Origin: Pantoea sp. Ap-967 | GTDB lineage: Bacteria > Pseudomonadota > Gammaproteobacteria > Pseudomonadales > Pseudomonadaceae | Length of the DNA stretch: 64,000 nt | Assembly: GCF_011752565.1 (NCBI RefSeq) | Contig: NZ_VWXK01000011.1 | Coordinates: forward strand, 124,001 to 188,000 | Direction: 5' to 3' | Shown here: positions 17,504-26,650 of the stretch, piece after piece | How the letters are laid out: each line of letters starts with the position of its first letter | Numbering within the stretch: position 1 is the stretch's first letter | Position numbers and translations under genes: made by a program | Notes under the pieces: model-generated | What the model saw: the letters and a program-made list of their open reading frames with translations, nothing else | Told to the model about the DNA's origin: nothing | The model's database searches: none

Positions 17504-18148
17504 TCAATGCTTGCCCAGCTTGCGCAACTCATCCGACTCAACCACCCGCACCCCATCCTCTTCCTCCAGCGCCAAGCGCCACAGCGCCCGTGCCAGTGTG
17601 CAAGCCTCGATCCCCCGGTACCTACCCGGAATCAGCCTGGAAAACGGCGATGCCAACCGCTCGCCCAGCCGTGGCTCGGCCCGCTCACCCAGCAGCAGCG
17701 AAGGCCGGACGATGGTCAGCTGTGGCCAGTCCTGGGCCTTGAGCGCTTCTTCCATCTCGCCCTTGACCCGATTGTAGAAAATCGACGACTTGGGGTCGGC
17801 CCCAATCGCACTCACCACCAGCAGATGCCGCGCACCCATTTCCCGGGCACGCTTGCTGAACGCCACCACCATGTCCAGGTCGACCGCGCGGAAGGCCTGC
17901 TCCGATCCTGCCTGCTTGATCGTGGTGCCCAGGCAGCAATAGGCGATATCCACTCGCCCGGCCAGCTGAGGGAGGAACACCGCCGGGTCACCCACCGGGT
18001 TTTCCAGGTGCGGGTGCTCGGCCAGGGGCCGCCTGGTCGGCGCCAGCACGCGGCTGATGGTCGGCTCGTTGAGCAGGCGGTCGAGCAGGTGCTCGCCGGT
18101 CAGGCCGGTAGCGCCGGCAAGCAGGACATGCTGAGGCGTCAAATACAT
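17504..18148 (-). CDS. Atypical SDR / TIP30-like NAD(P)-binding oxidoreductase
   Basis: This 214-residue Rossmann-fold protein has the nucleotide motif [14 protein letters not shown] at residues 13-26, a central [20 protein letters not shown] and [25 protein letters not shown], which contains the Y-x-x-x-K pair. This pattern belongs to the HTATIP2/TIP30-like atypical short-chain dehydrogenases. The substrate is unknown. It lies downstream of the MORN-peptidase gene on the same strand with a 27-base gap, so it may share its transcript. Confidence 0.85.
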   Translation of the reverse strand: MYLTPQHVLLAGATGLTGEHLLDRLLNEPTISRVLAPTRRPLAEHPHLENPVGDPAVFLPQLAGRVDIAYCCLGTTIKQAGSEQAFRAVDLDMVVAFSKRAREMGARHLLVVSAIGADPKSSIFYNRVKGEMEEALKAQDWPQLTIVRPSLLLGERAEPRLGERLASPFSRLIPGRYRGIEACTLARALWRLALEEEDGVRVVESDELRKLGKH

Positions 18149-18175
18149 GATGTCTCTCCCTTGTTACACACAAGC

Positions 18176-19909
18176 TTAGTGGCTGGCAGGGCTTTTTGCC
18201 TGTTCCTGCGCTTGCGCCTGCGCCGCATTGCGCAAGGCTTCCTCTGCCTGTTGCCGGCGCAAGCGCTGCCAATGTGCCAGTACTGCGGGCGGTGCCCAGA
18301 ACTGGGGCTCGGAAGCCTCGAAACCTTCCCTGCGTTCTCGTTCGGCAACACTGCTGCGCGCCAGTTCAAACGCCTGTTTCAGGTCGTCTGTCTGGTTCAG
18401 CGCTTCGGCGAACAGGGCGTCGCCGAAGTAGGTGAAGTCGGCCTCTTCCGAACAGCCGAACGACACCCGGTCAGCGCGTGCGGCGGTCATGATCAGCGTG
18501 CGGTCGTCCTTGAGTGCCGGGATATAGCCCCCTGAATAACAGGCGGAGATGACAATGATCTTGTCGCGGTCCTTGAGGGGGGCGAGGGCGCTGGCCAGTT
18601 CGTCGGCGGACAGGTCGGCCAGCTGCAGGCGCGGCTGGTCGAGCACCAGTTGGTGGTCTTCGCTGCCGTGGCTGGTCAGGTAGATGAACACCAGGTCTTC
18701 CGGGCCGCTGCGTTCGGCCAAGGTGCGGGCGGCGCGGGTCAGGTTTTCGCGGGTGGCCATGGGCCGGGTCGCCATCTGGTCGCGGTGGTTCACCAAGGTG
18801 ACCTGGCCGCGGGCGCCGAAACGCACCTTGAGCATGTTGCTCACGTAGTCGGCTTCGCGCAGGAACACGCTCTGCTGGCCGTCACCGGCCAATACCAGGC
18901 TGTACAGCTGGATCGGCGCGGCCGAGCGCGGCACCTTGGCCAGCGCTTCGTCGAGCAGGCGGCCCTGGTTGAGCAGGGCCAGGTCCAGCGGGTCGGGCAG
19001 CAACTTGCCGTGCTGGTCGCGCACGCGCACGCCGTTGACCCAGTAGCCGCTTTCGACCAGGCCGTTGGCCAGGGTCAACTTGCCCTGGCCTTGGTAGGCG
19101 TCGTTGTCGAAACCGCCGACATACTTGCTGCCATCGGGCAGCTGCAGGCTACCCTGGCCAGACAGGTGCCAGTCGGCAAAGCCACCTTTGTAATGGCTGC
19201 CGTCGCTGCCCAGCAGTTCGCCTTCACCGAGCAGCGAGCCGTCCTTGAATTCGCCGATCCACACATCGCCATCGGCATTCTCATAGCGGCCGCGGCCTTC
19301 CAGGCGGTTATCCTTGAACTCACCGATGTACTGCTCGCCATCGACGCTGTCGTAGGTGCCGCTGCCTTGCAGCTGGCCATCGACGAAGCGGCCGCTGAAC
19401 TGGTTGCCGCTGGCGTCACTGCGTACGCCGGCCCCATTGGGCTTGCCTTTGGCGAACAAGCCTTGGTAGCGGCTGCCGTCGGCCATTTCGAGCTCGCCGG
19501 CACCGTCGTACTGGTCGTCCTTGAACTGGCCACGGTAGCTCTGGTCGGCCTGCTTGAGGGTGCCTTCGCCGTCGCGCCGGCCATGGCTGAAGGTGCCGGC
19601 GTAGTGGCTGCCCGGCGTGGTCAGGTCGCCCAGGCCATGGAACAGGCCCTTGTCGAACTGGCCGCGGTAGATCTCGCCATTGCTGCCGCGCCATTCGCCC
19701 TGGCCGTGCCACTGGCCGTCCTTGAAGCTGCCGGCGTACCAACTGCCGTTGGGGTAGTCGATCCGCCCCTCGCCCTGCAACAGGCCGTCGACCACCTGGC
19801 CCCGGTAGCGGCCGCCATCGGGCAGGCGGGCGTCGGGCGGGGCCAGCGACTCGCCATCGCCACAGGCAGCGAGCATCAGGGACAGCGCGAGGGGGAGCAG
19901 TGGACGCAT
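18176..19909 (-). CDS. Lipoprotein with MORN repeats and a C13/caspase-like cysteine peptidase domain
   Basis: This 577-residue envelope protein starts with a lipoprotein signal (lipobox LMLAAC, Cys16). Residues 32-283 are about eleven MORN repeats of 22-23 residues (pattern Y-x-G-x-F-x-x-G-x-x-x-G-x-G). Residues 330-535 form a caspase-fold domain with the His-Cys pair H414 in LTSHGS and C457 in SACYSGGY, as in the peptidase C13 family. The tail is rich in Q, A and E. The start at 19909 gives the lipobox; the longer open frame is not supported. MORN repeats may bind lipid or carbohydrate, bringing a protease to the envelope. The function is not established. Confidence 0.85.
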   Translation of the reverse strand: MRPLLPLALSLMLAACGDGESLAPPDARLPDGGRYRGQVVDGLLQGEGRIDYPNGSWYAGSFKDGQWHGQGEWRGSNGEIYRGQFDKGLFHGLGDLTTPGSHYAGTFSHGRRDGEGTLKQADQSYRGQFKDDQYDGAGELEMADGSRYQGLFAKGKPNGAGVRSDASGNQFSGRFVDGQLQGSGTYDSVDGEQYIGEFKDNRLEGRGRYENADGDVWIGEFKDGSLLGEGELLGSDGSHYKGGFADWHLSGQGSLQLPDGSKYVGGFDNDAYQGQGKLTLANGLVESGYWVNGVRVRDQHGKLLPDPLDLALLNQGRLLDEALAKVPRSAAPIQLYSLVLAGDGQQSVFLREADYVSNMLKVRFGARGQVTLVNHRDQMATRPMATRENLTRAARTLAERSGPEDLVFIYLTSHGSEDHQLVLDQPRLQLADLSADELASALAPLKDRDKIIVISACYSGGYIPALKDDRTLIMTAARADRVSFGCSEEADFTYFGDALFAEALNQTDDLKQAFELARSSVAERERREGFEASEPQFWAPPAVLAHWQRLRRQQAEEALRNAAQAQAQEQAKSPASH

Positions 19910-20000
19910 GGCGGAATCCGGGCACAAAGGTTTGCCGAGTATGCCGCAGAATACGGGGCGCAGGTATCTGTGACCCGACGGAAACAGCAGCTGCAACTCT

Positions 20001-20095
20001 GGTAGGAGAGAGCGCAGCTCGCGATGAGGCCGTCACAGGCAACCGAAATGGTCAGCGCCAGAGAAAGCATCGCGAGCTTTGCTCGCGCCTACGGG
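20001..20095. repeat. REP pair, core type GCGAGC-TTTGCTCGC
   Basis: Two inverted, partly diverged REP copies with GTAGGAG and GCGCCTAC shoulders lie between the MaoC gene and the MORN-peptidase gene. The left arm (GAGAGAGCGCAGCTCGCGATGAGG) has drifted. Confidence 0.7.
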
Positions 20096-20115
20096 GAAGT
20101 GGGCAGCCTTTGGGG

Positions 20116-20571
20116 TCAGACGAAGCAGAGCGATAGCGGTTCGGCGATATAGGCCGGTTTCTCTTCGCCCTCGATCTCCAAGGTAACGGTGGCCTTGAGC
20201 AACCACTGCCCCGGTTTCTTCTCGGTCACTTCACCCAGGTCCACCTTCAACCGTACCTTGCTGTCCACTTTCACCGGCTGGATGAAGCGCACGCTGTCGA
20301 GGCCGTAGTTGACCACCATCTTCAGCCCCTCGGGCAGCACCAGGATGTCTTCCATCAGCTTGGGGATCAGCGACAAGGTCAGGAAGCCATGGGCGATGGT
20401 GGTGCCGAACGGCGTTTTGGCAGCCTTCGCCGGGTCCACATGAATGAACTGGAAGTCGCCCGTGGCTTCGGCGAACAGGTTGATGCGCTGCTGGTCGATC
20501 TTCAGCCAGTCGGAACGTCCCAGTTCCTTTCCAACGTACTGCGCAAGCTCGGTAACGGGTACATAGGGCAT
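20116..20571 (-). CDS. MaoC-family (R)-specific enoyl-CoA hydratase
   Basis: This 151-residue hot-dog-fold protein has the hydratase-2 catalytic pair: the aspartate and histidine in EATGDFQFIHVD, within the longer segment ending in FGTTIAHGFLTLSLIP. Such enzymes hydrate trans-2-enoyl-CoA to (R)-3-hydroxyacyl-CoA and can feed polyhydroxyalkanoate or beta-oxidation pathways; the physiological substrate is not known here. The start at 20571 follows GGAGAG; the longer frame upstream lacks support. It is divergent from the LrgA/LrgB pair. Confidence 0.9.
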   Translation of the reverse strand: MPYVPVTELAQYVGKELGRSDWLKIDQQRINLFAEATGDFQFIHVDPAKAAKTPFGTTIAHGFLTLSLIPKLMEDILVLPEGLKMVVNYGLDSVRFIQPVKVDSKVRLKVDLGEVTEKKPGQWLLKATVTLEIEGEEKPAYIAEPLSLCFV

Positions 20572-20683
20572 GGCGACTCTCCGGGTTGTCATTTGGTACG
20601 AGTGTGCAAGATCAGCACGCCGAACCGATTCAGTCAAGTTGACCACATTTCGGCGAATATCGGCTTACAGCCAGCCCGTGCTT

Positions 20684-20689
20684 ATAATG
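20684..20689 (+). promoter_or_regulatory. Likely -10 element of the LrgA/LrgB promoter
   Basis: A perfect TATAAT lies 26 bases before the LrgA-type start codon, giving a very short leader. No good -35 box is seen at 17 bases, so an activator or an extended contact may be involved. Assigned by eye. Confidence 0.4.
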
Positions 20690-20714
20690 GCCGGCATGGC
20701 CGAAGGAGATGCTT

Positions 20715-21077
20715 ATGCTGTTGCGTGGTTTGACCTGGCTGGTGCTGTTTCAACTGCTGGGAACGGCGATCAACCACTTGTGCGTGCCGATCATCCCGGG
20801 GCCGATCATCGGCCTGCTGTTGCTGCTGTGTTTCCTCATGGCCCGGGGCGAGGTCGGCAAACCGTTGAACGAAGCCGCCAGCAGCCTGCTGCGTTACCTG
20901 CCGCTGTTGCTGGTGCCGCCAGCAGTGGGGGTGATGGTGTATGCCAAGGACATTGCCGCAGACTTCTGGGCCATCGCCGGCGCCTTGCTGATCTCCTGCC
21001 TGCTCACCCTGATATTCGTCGGCGTGCTGATGCAGAAGCTCATGCACCGCCAGGGCAAACACGAGGAGCAGCCATGA
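20715..21077 (+). CDS. CidA/LrgA-family membrane protein
   Basis: This 120-residue inner-membrane protein has four hydrophobic segments and the family stretch PIIPGPIIGLLLLLCFLM. CidA/LrgA proteins are holin-like and, with LrgB partners, influence murein hydrolase activity, lysis or export of small metabolites such as pyruvate. Two ATGs are in frame: the one at 20709 is directly abutted by AAGGAG, so the one at 20715, six bases after that Shine-Dalgarno sequence, is the real start. It overlaps the LrgB gene by ATGA. Confidence 0.9.
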   Translation: MLLRGLTWLVLFQLLGTAINHLCVPIIPGPIIGLLLLLCFLMARGEVGKPLNEAASSLLRYLPLLLVPPAVGVMVYAKDIAADFWAIAGALLISCLLTLIFVGVLMQKLMHRQGKHEEQP

Positions 21078-21790
21078 CCCTTGACTGGCAAGGCGCCCTG
21101 GAGGCGGTGATCCACCACCCGCTGTTCGGCATCGGCATCACCCTGGGGGCGTACCAGATCGTCCTGGCGGCCTACGAGAAAACCCGTTGGATCTTCCTCC
21201 AGCCCGTGCTGGTGTCGATGCTGCTGGTGATCGGCGTGCTGCTCGCCTGCGGCATTGGCTATGGCGAATACCGCAAGAGCACCGAGATCATGAACATTCT
21301 GCTCGGCCCGGCCACCGTGGCCCTGGCCGTGCCGCTCTACCTCAACCTGCGGCGTATCCGCCAACTGTTCTGGCCGACTTTTACTACGCTGGTAATCGGA
21401 GGCCTGTTCGCCACGGTCTGCTGCCTGCTGCTGGGCTGGTGGTTTGGGGCCGAGCACATGATCCTGATGACCATGGCGCCGAAGTCGGTGACTTCGCCAA
21501 TCGCCATGCTGGTGGCCGAGCAGATTGGCGGGGTGGCGGCCCTGGCGGCGGTGTTCGTGTTGATTACCGGGGTGATCGGGGCGATCTTCGGCCCGGCGCT
21601 GCTCAGCCGCCTGGGGGTGCGCAGCCCTGAGGCGCGCGGCATGGCGCTGGGTGTGACGGCGCATGCCGTGGGCACCTCGGTGGCTTTGCAGGAAAGTGAC
21701 GAGTGCGGCGCCTTCGCCGCGTTGGCGATGAGCCTGATGGGGGTGGCCACGGCGGTGTTCCTGCCGTTGGCGGTCAGCCTGGTGGCTTGA
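21074..21790 (+). CDS. LrgB/CidB-family membrane protein
   Basis: This 238-residue polytopic protein belongs to the LrgB family. The conserved core reads EIMNILLGPATVALAVPLY, then MAPKSVTSPIAMLVAEQIGG and LGVTAHAVGTSVALQE. It is expected to form a functional pair with the upstream LrgA-type protein, with which it overlaps by four bases. The start at 21074 (MTLDWQGALE) is within ATGA. Confidence 0.95.
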   Translation: MTLDWQGALEAVIHHPLFGIGITLGAYQIVLAAYEKTRWIFLQPVLVSMLLVIGVLLACGIGYGEYRKSTEIMNILLGPATVALAVPLYLNLRRIRQLFWPTFTTLVIGGLFATVCCLLLGWWFGAEHMILMTMAPKSVTSPIAMLVAEQIGGVAALAAVFVLITGVIGAIFGPALLSRLGVRSPEARGMALGVTAHAVGTSVALQESDECGAFAALAMSLMGVATAVFLPLAVSLVA

Positions 21791-21799
21791 GGAGTTGTG

Positions 21800-22390
21800 A
21801 TGACGCTACCGCTGTTTCCTCTCAATACCGTGTTGTTTCCAGGGTGCCTGCTGGACTTGCAGATCTTCGAGGCGCGCTACCTGGACATGATCAGCCGCTG
21901 CATGAAGCAGGGCAGCGGCTTTGGCGTGGTGTGCATCGTCGAAGGCGAACAGGTGGGCAAGGCGCCGCCGGTGGTGGCGTCGATCGGTTGCGAGGCGCTG
22001 ATTCGCGATTTCGTCCAACAGGACAACGGCCTGTTGGGCATCCGTGTGGAAGGCGTGCGGCGTTTCGAGCTGAGCCAAACCGAGGTGCAGAAGGACCAGT
22101 TGCTGCTGGGCGAGGTGCACTGGCTGGCGGAGCAGGCCGACAGCCCGCTGACCGAGCACGACGACGACCTGCTGGCGCTGCTGGTGGCACTGGGCGAGCA
22201 CCCGATGGTCGAGGCGCTGGACATGCCCCGCGAGGTGGACGGGCGCCAGGCCCTGGCCAACCAGTTGGCCTACCTGCTGCCGTTCATGGAAGAGGACAAG
22301 CTTGATCTGCTGGCCATCGACTCACCGGGTGAGCGGCTTGAGGAAATCCAGAAGTTGCTGGAGCGGATCCAGGGTGAGTTGTTTGCCTGA
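21800..22390 (+). CDS. LON substrate-binding-domain protein
   Basis: This 196-residue protein consists of the N-terminal LON domain only (TLPLFPLNTVLFPGCLLDL, then IFEARYLDMISRCM), without ATPase or protease parts. Free-standing LON-domain proteins are common in proteobacteria, and their role is unsettled. GAGGAG lies five bases before ATG 21800. It follows LrgB by nine bases, so it is the third gene of that operon. Confidence 0.93.
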   Translation: MTLPLFPLNTVLFPGCLLDLQIFEARYLDMISRCMKQGSGFGVVCIVEGEQVGKAPPVVASIGCEALIRDFVQQDNGLLGIRVEGVRRFELSQTEVQKDQLLLGEVHWLAEQADSPLTEHDDDLLALLVALGEHPMVEALDMPREVDGRQALANQLAYLLPFMEEDKLDLLAIDSPGERLEEIQKLLERIQGELFA

Positions 22391-22423
22391 TCCGGCCCCG
22401 CGAAAGGGCCCGCCCAGGCAACC

Positions 22424-23740
22424 TCAATACTGATAACGAAGCAGCGCATGCGGCAACGCATGCAGGGCAAAGAACGCCAGCAACGCCACGCACGCCGGCA
22501 ATATCAGCCACCACACCCGCTGCGGCATTGCCGTCAGCGGCTGGCGGTACTGCACCAGGGTCAGGCTAAGCGCACACACGCAGCAGGCCAGCAACGCGCC
22601 AGCCATGATGTCGGTCGGCCAATGCGCCCCCAGGTACACCCGCGACAAGGCAATCGCCAGTGCCGGAATGCAGCCCAGCAGCACCCAGGTCAGGCGCATG
22701 CGCGGGGGCATGCCGCGCCCGGCCAGCACCGCCAGGGTCAGAAAGAACGCAAACGACGCCGAACTGTGCCCACTGGGCATGCTGTAGCTGGTCAATGGGT
22801 CGCTCAGTACCTCCGGCCGGGCGCGGGCGAACAGCCATTTCAGCGAGCCATTGGCCAGTGCAGTGCCTATCAGCGTGCCGCCGGCGAACAGGGCATGGCG
22901 CCACTGCCGGGTGAGCAGCAGCAAGCCCGTCAGCACGCCACCCAGGTAGAACTGGGTCTTGAAGTCGCCTAGCCGCGTTACCAGCACCACGGCGCCGTCG
23001 ATCATCTGGCTGCGGTGTTCCTGCACCAGTGTCATCACCCCCTGGTCGAAAGCCTGCAGGTACGGCCAGCCGAGGAACACTGCCGTCAAGGCAATGAAGC
23101 TCAGCCCGGCGATCAACCGGGTCCCGTGGCGCTGGTCACGCACGCTGCTGTTGAGGCTCAGCCCGATCAGCACCGCCAGGGTGCCGGCAATGATGCCTGC
23201 ATCCAGCCAGAACCCGTCCGGCAGCGGCAGGCGCATCGCAGCGCCCGTGGCCCAGCCGGGCAACAGGTACGCCACCGACCAGCCGGCGGCGGCCAACAGG
23301 CTCACCGCGATGAAGCGCGGCAGCGGCATGTCGAACATGCCGGCCACCATCGGCAACATCGGCCGCAACGGGCCGATGAAACGGCCTACCAATAGGCTGG
23401 CAACGCCATAGCGCTGGAAGTAGGTTTCGGCGCTGCCTATCCATTCCGGGTGATGGCGCAGCAGGGGCAGGCGGCGGATGTTCTGGTGGAAATATTTGCC
23501 GATGGTGTACGACAGCGCATCGCCCAGCAAACCACCGAGAAAGCCCAGCAGCAAGGTTTCGCCAAGGCTGAACGCGCCGCTGCCGGCCAGTACCGCAACG
23601 GCGAACAGCAGCACCGTGCCGGGCACGATGATGCCGGCGATGGCTAGGCATTCCACGCAGGCAACCAGGAAAATCGCCAGGCCAAGCCACTGGGGGTTGG
23701 CGCTGAGCCAGCCGGTCAGGCTGTCGAGCCATTGGCCCAT
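22424..23740 (-). CDS. DedA-PAP2 fusion: membrane phosphatase
   Basis: This 438-residue membrane protein carries two domains. Residues 1-200 are DedA-like (GIIVPGTVLLFAVAVLAG and RFIGPLRPMLPMVAG). Residues 230-420 are a PAP2 lipid phosphatase with all three signature blocks: KWLFARARP, SMPSGHSSA and SRVYLGAHWPTD. DedA proteins move lipids across the membrane and PAP2 enzymes dephosphorylate lipid phosphates, so the fusion could couple flipping and dephosphorylation of, for example, undecaprenyl pyrophosphate. That coupling is inference. It ends facing the LON-domain gene and starts three bases after the glycosylase gene. Confidence 0.93.
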   Translation of the reverse strand: MGQWLDSLTGWLSANPQWLGLAIFLVACVECLAIAGIIVPGTVLLFAVAVLAGSGAFSLGETLLLGFLGGLLGDALSYTIGKYFHQNIRRLPLLRHHPEWIGSAETYFQRYGVASLLVGRFIGPLRPMLPMVAGMFDMPLPRFIAVSLLAAAGWSVAYLLPGWATGAAMRLPLPDGFWLDAGIIAGTLAVLIGLSLNSSVRDQRHGTRLIAGLSFIALTAVFLGWPYLQAFDQGVMTLVQEHRSQMIDGAVVLVTRLGDFKTQFYLGGVLTGLLLLTRQWRHALFAGGTLIGTALANGSLKWLFARARPEVLSDPLTSYSMPSGHSSASFAFFLTLAVLAGRGMPPRMRLTWVLLGCIPALAIALSRVYLGAHWPTDIMAGALLACCVCALSLTLVQYRQPLTAMPQRVWWLILPACVALLAFFALHALPHALLRYQY

Positions 23741-23743
23741 GGT

Positions 23744-24418
23744 TCAGGTTCCTTGTTCGAGGATAAAAAAGTCCCGCCCTTCGACTTGCCCACGGCGCAG
23801 CGGGTTCCGGGTACAGAAGCGGGCGTATTCGGCGTCAACGAAACGGTAGGGCAGGTGTTCGTCGCGGCCATGGGGAATGCCCAGGCGTGCAGCCTGGATG
23901 ATCCGTGGCACGGCAATGGCGCAATCTTCGACGTACAGGCGCTCGGGGTCGAAGCGTTGCGCATCCCACTGTGGCACCTTCAGGCCCATGGCCTTGCACA
24001 GCAGGGTTTGCCCGGCGCACAGGCGTTCGGCCGGGCGCAGGTTGCCGCTGGCATCGGGGTTGTTCAGTTGCATCTGCGCCAGGCTGTTGGCATCGGATAG
24101 CCCATCGAGCCATGGGTAGGCGGACTTGATCAACACCGCATTCCCCGGGCCTTGGGCACTGAAATTGAGTGAATCGCCACCGCGTGCGTAGTACATGTAG
24201 ATGTGCCCGCCGTCGAGGAACAGCGCCTTGCGTTTCTCGGTATAGCCGAGGGAGGCGTGACTACCCTTGTCGATGAGGTAGTAAGCCTCGGTTTCGATGA
24301 TGCGCGCGGCCAGCCACAGGCCGCCGTGGCGGTGGCGGATCACCTTGCCCAGCAATGCCTTGGCCAGGGTTTGGGCGTCGCGGTCGAAGAAGCTGTCGGG
24401 CAGGGCACAGGCTGGCAT
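23744..24418 (-). CDS. 3-methyladenine (alkyladenine) DNA glycosylase
   Basis: This 224-residue base-excision repair enzyme is of the AAG/MPG family. Conserved blocks are LAKALLGKVIRHRH, ARIIETEAYYLIDKGSHAS with the catalytic glutamate, GGHIYMYYARGG and RPAERLCAGQTLLCKAMGL. It removes alkylated purines from DNA. It shares a transcript with the downstream DedA-PAP2 gene (gap of three bases), an association without obvious functional logic. Confidence 0.94.
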   Translation of the reverse strand: MPACALPDSFFDRDAQTLAKALLGKVIRHRHGGLWLAARIIETEAYYLIDKGSHASLGYTEKRKALFLDGGHIYMYYARGGDSLNFSAQGPGNAVLIKSAYPWLDGLSDANSLAQMQLNNPDASGNLRPAERLCAGQTLLCKAMGLKVPQWDAQRFDPERLYVEDCAIAVPRIIQAARLGIPHGRDEHLPYRFVDAEYARFCTRNPLRRGQVEGRDFFILEQGT

Positions 24419-24610
24419 GCTGGCGATTCATGAGGAAGAAGGCCGGGATGATAGCAATGAATGGCTTAACCCTGGCTGAAGCGGCTGAGCCATTCATTGG
24501 TGTCTGGACGTTTCTAGGGGAAACAGTGCTCGGTAGCAGCGGGCGCAGCTCGCGATCCGCCCGGCAAGTGGCGCCCGGCCACCGATTTTCTACCATCCGC
24601 CACCCGCCGC

Positions 24611-24639
24611 TGGGCGTACACCTGCGCGACAGTTATAAT
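24611..24639 (+). promoter_or_regulatory. Likely promoter of proA and the following cluster
   Basis: A perfect TATAAT at 24634-24639 lies 34 bases before proA. The region 17 bases further up (TGGGCG) is a poor -35 box. The rest of the 255-base interval holds only a degenerate single REP remnant near 24530-24560. Confidence 0.45.
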
Positions 24640-24673
24640 CAGCCGATTTCCCCTTCGCCAAGACACCGAACCC

Positions 24674-25945
24674 ATGACTGAGTCCGTTCTTGACTACATG
24701 GCCCGCCTGGGTCACGCCGCTCGCCAGGCTTCGCGGGTGATTGCCCGTGCCAGCACCGCGCAGAAGAACCGCGCCCTGCAGGCCGCCGCCGACGCGCTGG
24801 ACGCCGCCCGTGCCGAGCTTACCGCCGCCAACGAACTGGACTTGGCCGCTGGCCGCGCCAACGGCCTGGAACCGGCGCTGCTCGACCGCCTGGCGCTGAC
24901 CCCGGCGCGTATCGACGGCATGATCACCGGCCTGCGCCAGGTGGCCAGCCTGCCGGACCCGGTGGGTGCCATTCGCGACATGAGCTACCGCCCGTCGGGC
25001 ATCCAGGTGGGCAAGATGCGTGTGCCGCTGGGGGTGATCGGGATCATCTACGAGTCGCGCCCGAACGTGACCATCGATGCAGCCAGCTTGTGCCTGAAGT
25101 CGGGCAACGCCACCATCCTGCGCGGTGGCTCCGAGGCCATCCACTCCAACCGCGCCATCGCCACCTGCATCCAGCGTGGCCTGGCCACGGCTGGCCTGCC
25201 GGCTGCCGTGGTGCAGGTGGTCGAAACCACCGACCGTGAAGCCGTCGGCGCGCTGATCAGCATGCCCGAGTTCGTCGATGTCATCGTGCCGCGCGGCGGC
25301 CGTGGCCTGATCGAGCGCATCAGCCGTGATGCCCGCGTACCGGTGATCAAGCACCTGGACGGTATCTGCCACGTCTACGTGGCCGAGCATGCCGACCTGG
25401 AAAAAGCCTGGCGCGTGGCGTTCAACGCCAAGACCTACCGCTATGGCATCTGCGGCGCCATGGAAACCCTGCTGGTCGACCAGCGCGTAGCCGAAGGCTT
25501 CCTGCCGGAAATGGCCCGCCGCTTCATCGAGAAGGGCGTCGAGCTGCGCGGCTGTGAACGCACCCGCGCACTGATCGACGCCAAGCCGGCCACGGAAGAC
25601 GACTGGCACACCGAGTACCTCGACGCGATCCTGTCGATTCGTGTGGTCGACGGCCTGGACCAGGCCATCGAGCACATCAACCACTATGGCTCGCACCACA
25701 CCGATTCGATCCTCACCGAACACCAGGGCCAGGCCCGCCAGTTCATGGCCGAAGTCGACTCGGCGTCGGTGATGCTCAACACCCCAACCTGCTTCGCCGA
25801 CGGCTTCGAATATGGCCTGGGCGCGGAAATCGGCATTTCCACCGACAAGCTGCATGCCCGCGGCCCGGTCGGCCTGGAAGGCCTGACCTGCGAGAAGTAC
25901 GTGGTGGTCGGTGACGGCCAGCTGCGCGGCCAGGAGTCCTGCTGA
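24674..25945 (+). CDS. proA: Gamma-glutamyl phosphate reductase
   Basis: This 423-residue enzyme reduces gamma-glutamyl phosphate to glutamate semialdehyde in proline synthesis, with NADPH. Motifs include [34 protein letters not shown] and the catalytic cysteine in [14 protein letters not shown] (C260). It opens the long rightward cluster and ends one base before the TTG start proposed for nadD. Confidence 0.97.
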   Translation: MTESVLDYMARLGHAARQASRVIARASTAQKNRALQAAADALDAARAELTAANELDLAAGRANGLEPALLDRLALTPARIDGMITGLRQVASLPDPVGAIRDMSYRPSGIQVGKMRVPLGVIGIIYESRPNVTIDAASLCLKSGNATILRGGSEAIHSNRAIATCIQRGLATAGLPAAVVQVVETTDREAVGALISMPEFVDVIVPRGGRGLIERISRDARVPVIKHLDGICHVYVAEHADLEKAWRVAFNAKTYRYGICGAMETLLVDQRVAEGFLPEMARRFIEKGVELRGCERTRALIDAKPATEDDWHTEYLDAILSIRVVDGLDQAIEHINHYGSHHTDSILTEHQGQARQFMAEVDSASVMLNTPTCFADGFEYGLGAEIGISTDKLHARGPVGLEGLTCEKYVVVGDGQLRGQESC

Positions 25946-25946
25946 G

Positions 25947-26606
25947 TTGAGCAAGGCCCAGGCAGCCCGGCGCATCGGCATTCTTGGCGGTACGTTCGAC
26001 CCCGTGCACATCGGCCACCTGCGCAGCGCGCTGGAAGTGGCCGAGTTCATGGCGCTCGATGAGTTGCGCCTGCTGCCCAACGCCCGCCCGCCGCACCGCG
26101 ACACCCCGCAGGTGGCAGCGCAGGATCGCCTGGCCATGGTGCGTGAAGCGGTACAGGGCGTTGCCTGCCTGAGCGTCGATGCCCGCGAGCTTGCACGTGA
26201 CAAGCCGTCGTACACCATCGACACGCTGGAGTCGGTTCGCGCGGAGCTGGGCGCCGACGACCAGCTGTTCCTGGTGCTGGGCTGGGACGCCTTTTGCGGC
26301 CTGCCGGGTTGGCACCGCTGGGAAGAATTGCTGCAACACTGTCACATCCTGGTATTGCAACGCCCGGATGCCGACGTTGAACCACCCGACGAGCTGCGCA
26401 ACCTGCTGGCTGCGCGCTCGCAGAGCGATCCCACCGCCATGTCCGGCCCGGCGGGGAATATTTCGTTCGTCTGGCAGACACCGCTTGCGGTGTCGGCTAC
26501 ACAGATCCGACAGCTGCTGGCCAGCGGCAAATCGGTGAGGTTCCTGGTGCCGGACGCCGTACTGGCCTACATCGAGGCGCATGAACTGTATCGTGCGCCC
26601 AACTGA
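25947..26606 (+). CDS. nadD: Nicotinate-nucleotide adenylyltransferase
   Basis: This enzyme adenylates nicotinic acid mononucleotide in NAD synthesis. It has the nucleotidyltransferase motif [15 protein letters not shown] and the C-terminal [12 protein letters not shown] block. Starting at TTG 25947, with AGGAG ten bases upstream, gives 219 residues. An in-frame GTG at 25911 inside proA would give 231 and may be used in some annotations. It lies between proA and rsfS as in most pseudomonads. Confidence 0.93.
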   Translation: MSKAQAARRIGILGGTFDPVHIGHLRSALEVAEFMALDELRLLPNARPPHRDTPQVAAQDRLAMVREAVQGVACLSVDARELARDKPSYTIDTLESVRAELGADDQLFLVLGWDAFCGLPGWHRWEELLQHCHILVLQRPDADVEPPDELRNLLAARSQSDPTAMSGPAGNISFVWQTPLAVSATQIRQLLASGKSVRFLVPDAVLAYIEAHELYRAPN

Positions 26607-26650
26607 CGGTGCCCCAGGGCGCCTCATCCAAACGAGTTGAAGAGTTTTAT

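Noticed and set aside
20709..20711. Upstream ATG for the LrgA-type gene
   Set aside because: It directly touches the AAGGAG ribosome binding site, so the ATG six bases later is the usable start.
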